From assembly GCA_016098155.1 (NCBI GenBank), contig JAAAJB010000636.1, positions 1-13,890 of the forward strand: DNA of 13,890 bases. Reading direction: 5' to 3'. Origin of the DNA: Actinomortierella ambigua. Taxonomy: Eukaryota; Mortierellomycota; Mortierellomycetes; Mortierellales; Mortierellaceae. The translations under genes and the position numbers were made by a program. Shown piece after piece: positions 1 through 8,100 of the stretch. A model generated the notes under the pieces. The model was not told the DNA's origin. It worked only from the letters and a program-made list of their open reading frames with translations, and did not search any database. The first letter of the stretch is position 1. The number at the start of each line of letters is the position of its first letter.

Positions 1-181
1 ATCAATATTTGTCTAAGCTGCAAACTAACACACTCCCTCGTCTCAGCCTGCTAGTTTACAACCAAACATGGGATCCCACCAAACTCTCTCAGGACATGGA
101 CCTTCGACCCCTGTCAGAGCCAAATTATCATGAAGAAAGAAAAAAGAAAAAGTAAACTCGCATTGTCTACAATGGCGTGTG

Positions 182-184
<3 letters not shown>

Positions 185-219
<35 letters not shown>
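185..219. repeat. (GA)n dinucleotide microsatellite
   Basis: About 17 uninterrupted GA units lie roughly 550 bases upstream of the VTC4-like start codon. They sit at the head of a purine-rich half of the upstream region that includes a second, imperfect purine block at about 297-373. Confidence 0.95.
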
Positions 220-223
<4 letters not shown>

Positions 224-446
224 CGCTGGCAACTTTATGCCAACCGCACTCCGTGAACCCTGCTCCTAGGCAGGGTGGAGAATCGTGGCATTGAGGAGCA
301 GGGAGGGGGAGGGGAGGAGAAGGGGAGAAAGAGAGAAGGAAGAAAAGAGGGAAGAACGAGGGAGGAGAGAGAGTCCATGTGGATCGTGCCATCAGCAAAG
401 GTGATAACTTGGTGGTGATAGACGCTCTTGGTGATAGCTTGGCCCA

Positions 447-452
447 CACGTT
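447..452 (+). promoter_or_regulatory. CACGTT hexamer, possible Pho4-type bHLH site
   Basis: A single CACGTT lies about 320 bases upstream of the VTC4-like start. In budding yeast, CACGTG and the weaker CACGTT are Pho4 sites, and VTC genes belong to the phosphate-starvation regulon. One hexamer is expected often by chance, and whether a Pho4-like factor controls VTC in this lineage is unknown. Confidence 0.18.
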
Positions 453-510
453 GATTCATCAGTCGTGTTCACTGGAAAGGGTGAAACGAGTGGGGGGTCG
501 GAGAACGATT

Positions 511-515
511 ATTGG
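511..515 (-). promoter_or_regulatory. Reversed CCAAT box
   Basis: ATTGG on the + strand (CCAAT on the minus strand, flanked to give AGCCAATAA) lies about 260 bases upstream of the VTC4-like start. CCAAT boxes bound by the HAP/NF-Y complex are common in fungal promoters, and the distance and flanks are plausible. The motif is short and only suggestive. Confidence 0.3.
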
Positions 516-580
516 CTCTGCCTGGGCCAGCGAGGGCGTCAAAGGCCCGTCGCAAATTGAACTCTCAATTCCACATTGCT

Positions 581-720
581 CCTTTCCTTCATTTCATTCC
601 TCACCCTCTCCTCTCTCTCAACTCCCTCACTCCCTCACTCACTCTCTCACACACACCTCCCTCTCTCTCTCGCTCACTCATCCCTCCCCTTTACTCACTC
701 TCACCCTCTCACTCCTTTCA
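581..720 (+). repeat. CT-rich pyrimidine tract in the VTC4 leader
   Basis: The stretch is dominated by CT, CTC and CACT units, with a short run of CA. It is the strand complement in character of the purine-rich DNA at 185-373. It probably forms part of the core promoter or 5' UTR. Confidence 0.7.
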
Positions 721-772
721 GTCTCCCGATCAGTGCAGCTTTGAATCACCTCAACGGTCGTCCCTCTACATC

Positions 773-3328
773 ATGAAGTTTGGCGACAATCTCGTCGGGG
801 CAATGTATGCCCCATGGGCAGACAACTATGTTCAATATAATGCCCTCAAGAAGCAGCTGGAGGAGGGTCTCAACAAGCCTACAGGTTGGACTGAGAGAGA
901 CGAAGGTGTCTTTGGCCAAACTCTTGACAGCGATCTGACCAAGGTGAGTGTGACGCCAACCACATCCATGACCTGTGTGTCTTTCCCATGTCTCAATTGT
1001 CACTCCGTCCCTCCGGGCTTACCTATGCAAAAGAAAAAGGGAAAAAAATACTCACGCTGTGGTTTGTGCACACTTTATGATTGATTTGATCGATATCACT
1101 GTATATCGTCATCATAGATTTACACCTTTGTGCAGAGCAAGTTTGAGGAGCTGGAGGAGCGCACCACCAAGGCAGAGCTAAAGACGGCTACCCTGCAGGA
1201 GAGCTTCAAGCCAGGTGCGTTTGAGATCTTGACCCAATCCATCTCCGAGATCACGGACGAGGTCAACCAGCTGTCCAAGTACTGTCGCACAAATTATGCC
1301 GGTTTCCTCAAGATTGTCAAGAAGCACGATGTATGTTTTTCTTTCTCTTCTCGTCTCTTCTTTTTGGGATCGCCCTTGGGGTGGAACAAGATGGATATTG
1401 CGCTGAGTAGAATGACGAATTTTTAACCTCATGTTGGCCACCACCCATTGCCTTGGTTTCGTTTTTTTTTTTTAAAAAAAAAAAAGAAAAATGTCCCCTA
1501 CAAGCTGAGGCCCGTGTTCATGGTCCAGCTCAAGTCTCGCGCCTTTTACAGCGTTAACTTTGACTCGCTTGTGGTGCGACTGTCCAAGTTGTACCACACA
1601 CTTGGCGTTGGAGCCGACTCCCTGCCCATTGGCACGCCCATCACGCCCTCGGCCATTGCCGCCATGGCATCCAACAAGACCCTGGATCGCCGCTCGTACA
1701 AGTTTTGGGTGCATCCCGATAATGTCATGGAGGTCAAGACGCGTGTGCTGAAGCATTTGCCCGTTATTCTTTACACGCCCCGTGGACCCGGTCAGATTGA
1801 CATGGACCCCTCACTGTCGTCCGTCTACCTCGATAACGCCGACTATGAGCTTTACAACTCCAAGTTGGAGCGTTGCGATGGAGCACAGGCGATCCGCCTG
1901 CGCTGGTACGGCAACCCGTCGAACAACGAGATCTTTGTCGAGCGTAAGATTCACCACGAGGGCACCCAGTTTGGCGAATACCACGACCGGTTCTTGATCA
2001 AGGAAAAGTATGTGGATGCGTTCCTGAAGGGCGAGTACACGATGGAGCGACAGATCAGCAAGATGCGTGAGCAAGGCGCCAAGAGTGAGCAAGAGATTGA
2101 GCAGTTTGAAAAGATGACGCAGGATATCCAGCGCGCGATCGTCGACATGCGTCTTCGCCCCGTGTTGCGCACGGTCTACAACCGAACAGCCTTCCAGATC
2201 CCCGGCGACAAGCGGGTGCGCCTCTCGCTGGATACGGACCTGTGCATGATTCGTGAGGACAATGGCGACAACAAGGTGCGCGCGGGCGACCACTGGCGTC
2301 GGATGGACATGGAATACCCGATTCCAGCTACCAAGACCCCCTATGAGAGCGACATGACGCGGTTCAACTATGCGATTCTGGAGGTCAAGCTGGAGTTGCC
2401 GGCGGGCAAGATGACGCCAGGATGGGTGGAGGAGCTGATGCAGAGCAACTTGGTCGAGCCCGCCGAGTCGTTCTCCAAGTATGTGCATGGTGTTGCCGTG
2501 TTGCTCGAGAGCCACGTGGCCCTGCTGCCTTTCTGGCTGGCCAATCTGGAGCGCGAGACGGAGCGCGGATCGTCGTCGGAAGGGATGCATGGTCAGTTGA
2601 TCCACGATCGACCGACTCTCTCACGGGCCAACTCGACGGCCGAAATTGAGAGTATCAACAGCCGTCGCTCGTCGGTTGTCTCTCGCTATGGATCGGAGAA
2701 CGGTGGTTTTAAGGGCAAAGGAAAGCAGCGAGTGATGGATGTAGTGGTGGACAATGATTATGGCAATGGTCATGGTCATGGTCAGAACGTGCCGTTCTAT
2801 GGCTCGACATCGCGATCGGGCTCGCGCGCCAACAGTGTCAAGCTCAAGAAGTCGAGCAGCGCGTTTAGCTTTAAGGGTCTGGGAGGACTGCTGAAGCGAT
2901 CGAATGGCAAAGAGTCGCAGCCGCTGCTTTCAGGGGACCATGGTGATCTGCCACCGCAGATCAAGATTATCCCTCCCAAGCCCAAGAAGGTGACGGGTAC
3001 GTTGAAGGTGGAGCCCAAGGTGTTTTTCGCCAATGAGCGAACGTTCCTCAAGTGGATGAGCTTTGCCACTCTGCTGGGTACGTTGGGTGTTGGTCTGTAC
3101 AACGCGGGCGACAACATTGGCCGATTTGCGGGGATGACGCTGTCTGTGACAGCACTGGCGACGCTGGTGTATGCGATTTGGCTGTACGAGAAGCGCCTGA
3201 CGATGCTGCGCAATAAGGATCCCGGCCCCTATGACGAACCCGTGATGCCGACGATCATGTGCGTATGTCTGCTCACAGCCATTAGTCTCAACTTTTATCT
3301 GCGGGCATCTGTGAAGCCCAAGCCATGA
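773..3328 (+). CDS. VTC4: Vacuolar transporter chaperone subunit 4-like polyphosphate polymerase (SPX-VTC-DUF202)
   Basis: Exons 773-943, 1118-1330 and 1487-3328 join in frame to 741 residues (yeast Vtc4: 721). The family polymerises ATP gamma-phosphate into polyphosphate and passes it through the vacuolar membrane. The SPX domain (about 1-130) starts MKFG, has Tyr22 and Lys26 where the family binds inositol pyrophosphates, and ends in a Lys cluster (K122, K125, K126, K129). The catalytic tunnel domain (about 195-480) keeps K200, R265/R267, K282, R361, R373, E427 and K459, matching the yeast Vtc4 active-site set as I recall it within one residue; Vtc2/Vtc3 lack these, so this is the catalytic subunit. 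A Ser/Arg-rich linker (about 500-635) leads to ERTFLKW and three membrane segments (about 652-668, 675-695, 714-733). Exon 2 is set at 1118 because this restores IYTF after DLTK, as in SPX domains. Regulation is probably mainly by inositol pyrophosphate binding to SPX. Confidence 0.93.
944..1117 (+). other. VTC4 intron 1 (phase 0)
   Basis: Donor GTGAGT follows an AAG codon; the acceptor is CATAG at 1113-1117. A second AG at 1134-1135 is also in frame but would delete six residues (IYTFVQ) that belong to the conserved SPX helix, so the upstream acceptor is preferred. Confidence 0.85.
1331..1486 (+). other. VTC4 intron 2 with T12A12 palindrome at the acceptor
   Basis: Donor GTATGT follows the KKHD codons. 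The acceptor AG (1485-1486) is the last A of an A12 run plus one G, preceded directly by T12 (1462-1473). Splicing here gives KKHD-KNVPYKLRP, keeping the lysine after KKHD that SPX domains conserve. A possible branch site (TTTTAAC) lies at 1421-1427. An alternative in-frame AG at 1503-1504 would remove six residues. Confidence 0.8.
1462..1485. repeat. T12A12 perfect palindrome
   Basis: Twelve T are followed without spacer by twelve A, a perfect inverted repeat inside VTC4 intron 2. Its last A and the next G form the splice acceptor. Confidence 0.97.
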
Positions 3329-3480
3329 ACCAAGTGATGATCTTATGTAGCAAGCAAGCAAGCGAGTTTTTATTCCTTTCTTTTTCTTCTTTCTCTTTCT
3401 TCTTTTCAACCTAAAGAAATGTAAATTGGACACGACCATAGCCAAACTTGATATGCCTGTGTATGACAAATGACAACGGA

Positions 3481-3486
3481 CACGTG
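3481..3486. promoter_or_regulatory. CACGTG E-box within palindrome ACACGTGT
   Basis: This is a perfect bHLH-type hexamer in an 8-base palindrome (3480-3487), about 155 bases after the VTC4 stop and 1.6 kb before the remodeler start. It could serve the downstream promoter or be chance. Another CACGTG lies in the giant intron at 8865-8870. Confidence 0.2.
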
Positions 3487-3840
3487 TTGCCACCAATACG
3501 AAAGAGATGTTAGAGATAACGAGGGTGCTGATCGAGGCAAGACAACCAAAAAAGATCATATCAGCATAGATAGGCAGGATCTTAGGACGGACATGGAGTG
3601 GGATCGAGCCATGATGACAAGTCAGGACAGGCAGGACAGGTATGGTATGGTGCATCGGAGGAGGTAGGGGGAAAGAGGATGGGGAGTAAAAAGAAAAAAA
3701 AAAGTGAGAGCAGCTGTGGCTGGGCTGAAGAACTCGCTCAGTGTCTCTTACAGCAGCAGGCAGCGGACCTGAGGGGAGGGGGAAGGAGGGGGTCAGGGAG
3801 CAGCGCTTTTATGCAGTCGGCTCACAAGTGGCACCGTCGA

Positions 3841-3882
3841 CGCACACGCACACACACACATACACACTTACACATACACACA
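3841..3882. repeat. (CA)n microsatellite, imperfect
   Basis: This is a run of CA units interrupted by CG, TA and TT, in the spacer upstream of the remodeler gene. Confidence 0.85.
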
Positions 3883-3902
3883 GGCCGACAATGATGACCA
3901 CA

Positions 3903-3923
3903 GGGAAAGGGAAAGGGAAAGGG
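3903..3923 (+). repeat. (GGGAAA)n repeat matching a G-quadruplex motif
   Basis: Four GGG tracts are separated by three AAA loops, exactly fitting G3N3G3N3G3N3G3 on the + (non-template) strand. More G-rich DNA follows at about 3936-3949. Folding is predicted from the pattern, not shown. Confidence 0.85.
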
Positions 3924-4203
3924 AACAAGTTGAGAAGGGGGGAGGAGGAGTGAGCTTTTATGATATTCGCTTTCTTCTCTCTCTTTCTTTCGTTCCCCCT
4001 TCACCTTTTTTTTTTCTTTACACTGATATATATTCACCCCTCCCCTCCCCTCCCCCCAATCCCCCTCTCATTACTCACTTGCTTTCTCTCGCTCTCTCAT
4101 TCTCTCTCATTACCATCCTCAGAGTCCACATTGATGGGTCTCCATCGGCACCTCACCTGAATCGTGCATTCAACCACAAGAAAAGAAAAAGGTGCCTTTT
4201 CAT

Positions 4204-4237
4204 TCTCACTCTCACTCTCACTCTCTCTCTCTCTCAG
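4204..4237. repeat. (TCTCAC)n / (CT)n microsatellite
   Basis: Several TCTCAC units run into a pure CT stretch ending in CAG. They form part of the CT-rich leader upstream of the remodeler gene. Confidence 0.85.
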
Positions 4238-4387
4238 TGTCTCGACAACACCTGTCCTTCCTCCCCCTCTTCTCCCTCCCCCCCCCCTTTCTGACCTGGA
4301 CAGGACTGCACTGCCCTGCCCGACCTTCCCGGTGCCCAGGCTCAGGCTCTTTCCACCACACCCCTCTCCTCCCCCCCTATCCCTGTC

Positions 4388-4440
4388 CTGTCTATCTGTC
4401 TATCTGTCTATCTGTCTATCTGCCTGTCTGTCTGCCTGTC
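4388..4440. repeat. (TCTATCTG)n / (TCTG)n tandem array
   Basis: Four copies of an 8-base TCTATCTG unit decay into TGTC/TGCC units. The array has the same sense as the TCTG array at 5954-6007 and is complementary in character to the CAGA array at 8120-8187. Confidence 0.85.
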
Positions 4441-4475
4441 TTCCCCCCCTCCCCTCACCCACCTCTTCTTTTTTA

Positions 4476-4501
4476 CCTCCTCCTCCTCCTCCTCCTCCTC
4501 C
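4476..4501. repeat. (CCT)n trinucleotide microsatellite
   Basis: Eight to nine CCT units lie in the pyrimidine-rich leader upstream of the remodeler gene. Confidence 0.9.
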
Positions 4502-4710
4502 AACCCACGCGGAAACACGCAAACTCACTTCATATTACTTTCCCACTTTGCTGAATACAGGCATTACCCTTTTTTTCATTCATATTATCACACAGAGAGA
4601 ACGGACACACAACACACAGCAAGTTATTTTGACAGGCCTATCGCGTAGGACACCCCCTTCCCACAACGCGTTCGTTTCGTTTCGCATCTCTCTGTTGATC
4701 GTTGGGCCCT

Positions 4711-4875
4711 CTCTCTCTCTTCTCTTACGCTCTCTTTCTTATTTCTCTCTCTCTCTCTCTCTGTCTAGTTGTGTCTGCTTCTCTGCACACCCCCTTTCTT
4801 CTCTCTCTCTTTTTTTTCTCTCTCTCTCTTTCTCTTTTCCTTTTCTCACCTTCTTTCTCTTCTCTCAACCTTCTC
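4711..4875. repeat. CT-rich microsatellite block
   Basis: Repeated short (CT)n runs (about 4711-4722, 4746-4763, 4801-4810, 4820-4834) alternate with T runs. The block is strongly pyrimidine on the + strand, with no coding signal. Confidence 0.8.
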
Positions 4876-5114
4876 TTTCCCTTTCATTCCCCCCCTTCCT
4901 TCGTCAAGTACCAGCTCTCACCTTTTTTATTTTTTTTCGCCTCTGGACCCCCCCGTCTTTATTTGGTACATCACTTTGTCCAAACACAAAAGACACAACT
5001 CTTATTTCAAACCTCATATATTACCATCTCTTGTTGTTCGCCACTCCCACGACCACATACAACACCCCCTCCCCCCACTTTCCCCTGGTTGCGTGTACCC
5101 TAACACCCCCACAG

Positions 5115-8100
5115 ATGCTCTCCGTCACGGCTGGTCGTGGACCCTCAGAGCAACAACAGCAACCACCACCACCACAACAACAGCAACAACAACAGCCGCG
5201 TCTGTCTGGACACCCTGCCGATGTTCCCATGGACCTGAAAAAACAAGCATTGATGCAACAGGGTACTTCCCTCGAGCAACCTCAGGACCAAGACATGGCA
5301 GACGAAGACAGCCTTCCACGCGATGGCGAATCAGACGGTGTGGAGGACGAGGACGAGGAAGACGGAGAAGACCAAGACGGATTCAATGTCGACGCAGACA
5401 TCTCAACCCGTAACCAGCAGAAACAAAATGCACAACCATCGCCACCACCACCACCACAACAACAACAGCAGCAGCAGGTTCAGGAGATCCTTGGCCAAAA
5501 GATTCACGATGGCGGAGCAGTCAAGTACACCGTGCGTTGGGACAATGGCGACATTACCGAGGTAAGGAAACATAATCTCGCAGAGCCTCAACACGTATAG
5601 TTCTTTTTTTTTTTTTATGCTTGTGGGAAGGCAACAGCATCCCTACCTTTCTCTCCCCCACCCCCCATCTTCACGTTCACCCTGACCTGCTTCATTGGAC
5701 CCCCCCTCCCACTCAACCACCCCCTCTTTCCCTGCTATCGATAACATCAGCATACAAACCGTCCATCACCCCATCACCACTTACCCCGCAGTGATGCACC
5801 AGCCAGTCATCCAGGGTACTTGAAAAAAAAGGCCACAAACTCTAGTCATTGGGAGGAAAGGACTTTGGTATCTCTCTTTTTTTTTACGCGAGAGTGCATG
5901 TGTGTATGTGCGTGCTGTATTGGCCCAATGCCCCATGCCTTGGAGCAGCACCCCTGTATGTCTGCCTGTCTGTCTGTCTCTGTCTCTGTCTGCGTATCTG
6001 TCTGTATGCTCCTATCAGTATGGCTCATCAGTCGATGAACGGTGCTTGGTGGGTGAGGTCCCCACATGCTCCTGACTCGACAGCCTACCTCTTCATCTGG
6101 ATTTCATAGTGGCAACTGGAAGAGTCGGCCTCTGCTTCCAGGGAGGGAGAGGAAGGAAGGGCACAGGGGAAGGGAGAAGGAGGCCAAAGAGTTTTTCTTT
6201 TTTTTTTTTTGTTTTTGCGCGGGTCGCTTCTGGTTGGCTACTGCGGTCTTTTTGGCTCGTCATCGCCATCAGCATCCAAACCTTGCCACCACTCCCCCAG
6301 AGCGGCGCCCATGTGTCATTGTTCTTTTTCCTCTCAGGCGCTTTGCACAACTGCCCGATACCCCCCTCCCCCATCTCCCACAACGCATACAACACCTCTT
6401 CTTCTGTTCATGGCTTTTTCGGAAGGAATCTCTATCTTTATTAGGCCTTGGTGGCAACCACACTCTGTTGCCGACCTAATTGGATGGTTGCTGTAATTGC
6501 CGGTCATCATGGGAGGGAAGGCTCAGAGGACTCGGAGCGAAAAACAAGAGATGGCTATCTTGTTTTGTTCTTTTCTTGGCTCATGCCACGCAGCTCCATT
6601 TGTGGATCCCCGCCACCACCACCACCACCGCCTACTCTCCTTCCAAGACAACTGAGAATGAGAGCAACTCACAAGGATGTGGAGGAAGATGGAGAGGAGA
6701 GAGAGAGAGATGTGAGGACAAAAGATCACGCGCAAACGACCAAAACAACAAAATCAGGAGGAAGTAGGCGACACAAATAAGAATGGAAGGCGTGGATTAT
6801 ATTGGGGATCCAAAGAAAGAAAAAGGCAAAGAGGGGAAGAAGGAGAAGGGGAGGAGGGAAGTTTCATCCAGCAAGGTGGGCCGTGATATATGTGTGTGGG
6901 CTAGTATTATTTTTGAGTATGTATTGTGTTATCGATCCTGGGAATGCCGTGGGCTCCTTGCTGTCGCGAAGCACTGAAGAGTGTGTGTGTGTGCAGGGCG
7001 TAGCTAGGTCCTTTTATTCCGATCGGTGTTACTTTGTGTGCTCTGGTGGTTTTTTCTTTTTTTTTTTTCTTTTTGCCCCAGGCATGTATAGGGAGGTGGG
7101 GGGGGGGTGGGAGGAAAGAAAACGGACCATTACTCTTGCTGGGTCTTGTCTTGTCTTGTTCGATTTGCCTGCCCTGTCATTTTCTTTTTCCCCACCCCTT
7201 TTCATGACAAGATTTTTTTGGGATCCCTGGGTGCACAGCATTGTAGCACACAACAATAGAGATTTCCACATGCAGCCGATGGAGCCAGATCCGAGGCTAA
7301 TCGGAGAAGGGAGGAAAAACAAAACAAAAGAGACAAGATAACAGGGTGTGTGCGCTTCGATGTTCACTGTTTTGGGTACTCGGAGATCCACGGTTTCTTG
7401 GCGTCTTTTCTTTGCAGCACCCGGGATCCACATTCTCCTTCCCCCTCAGCCCAAGCCGGGAACTCTTTTATACCCTCCATCTATCTCTCTCTCTTTCTCG
7501 TTCCTTCCACTCGTTTGGACCATCTCTTTCATTCTTTCTTGAGGAAACAACATATACTACACAACGTGTGTGTATGCCACGCGCGCGCACACGCCCACGT
7601 CGAGTCCAATCTACTGTTCATATCTCTCGCTGTGTAGAGTGGAGAACGGGGGGAGGGGAAATTGAGGGCGTTGGAAAAAAAGAAACTTCCCAATGCAGAA
7701 GGAAAAGTATTTTTGTGGGAATTGGGAGGAAGGCGTTGGGATAGTTGGAGATGGTGGGGGCATGGACGATGGAGGGGGTGGGTAGACCAGGGTTGTTTCT
7801 TTTTTTTTTCTTTTGCTGGCTTGGAGAACCATTGGGGGGGGAGGGGGTGAGACACAGAAAGAGAAGGTGGGGTGACCCAAGAGTGGATGGATATCGCAAC
7901 ACCAAAATCACAAACAAATACACAACATACACACAGTACACGCGCGCAGCTCAGGCACACAGACCCTCAGTTTGAGCTCAGATATTTTTGGCATCGAGCA
8001 TGGGAATGTTGATCCACCCCACATCTCGACTGAGTTTTAGCCCACTCCCCTCCCCCCTCCCGTCGAGATATTCTTGTCGCCTACACACCCTCTGTGTCTC

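Larger units (their letters stand above)
1..772 (+). promoter_or_regulatory. Upstream region and probable 5' UTR of the VTC4-like gene
   Basis: No convincing gene is seen here on either strand; open frames are low-complexity Ser/Leu/Pro translations of repeats. The region holds a (GA)n repeat (185-219), a purine-rich block (about 297-373), a CACGTT hexamer (447-452), a reversed CCAAT box (ATTGG, 511-515) and a pyrimidine-rich stretch (about 581-720) that ends about 50 bases before the start codon at 773. CT-rich leaders just upstream of the start are common in fungal promoters, so transcription probably begins in or near 581-770. No clear TATA box was found. The role of each element is inferred. 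Confidence 0.5.
3329..5114 (+). other. Spacer: VTC4 3' region, then promoter and leader of the remodeler gene
   Basis: No credible gene is seen on either strand. Directly after the VTC4 stop are a CAAG tandem (about 3350-3365) and a T-rich stretch (about 3366-3409), the likely 3' UTR; no AATAAA is present there, so the polyadenylation site is not located. A palindromic ACACGTGT lies at 3480-3487. A purine- and G-rich part (about 3650-3955) holds (CA)n and (GGGAAA)n repeats. From about 3960 to 5110 the + strand is strongly CT-rich with many microsatellites. The long open frame there, in phase with the remodeler from 4164, follows from CT-rich DNA lacking stop codons; it translates to low-complexity Ser/Leu/Pro and is probably not protein-coding. 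The spacer ends with CTAAC and CACAG directly before the ATG, which suggests a 5' UTR intron. Confidence 0.6.

Noticed and set aside
114..449. Minus-strand open frame of 111 codons upstream of VTC4
   Set aside because: Its translation is dominated by Ser/Leu/Pro/Phe repeats from the GA-rich DNA, with no domain-like segment.
1136..1330. VTC4 exon 2 starting at 1136 (acceptor TGCAG)
   Set aside because: It would lose the six residues IYTFVQ that match the conserved SPX helix after DLTK; the acceptor ending at 1117 restores them in frame.
1811..2605. Minus-strand open frame of 264 codons opposite VTC4 exon 3
   Set aside because: It is a shadow of the strongly conserved VTC catalytic domain on the + strand, and its own translation resembles no family I recognise.
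3611..3773. C/D-box snoRNA-like pair: ATGATGA at 3611 with CTGA at about 3723 and 3769
   Set aside because: Spacing is at or beyond the normal range, there is no good terminal stem, and such short motifs are expected by chance.
4164..5114. Long open frame continuous with the remodeler start, which would add about 317 residues
   Set aside because: It is a stop-free consequence of CT-rich DNA. The translation is almost only Ser, Leu, Pro and Phe, and a branch site and acceptor precede the ATG at 5115.
5115..5600. Separate small gene encoding a 161-residue Gln-rich protein
   Set aside because: A GTAAGG donor lies before the stop, and splicing to 9316 completes a sensible segment, while exon 2 needs an upstream start. 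It remains possible as an intron-retention product.
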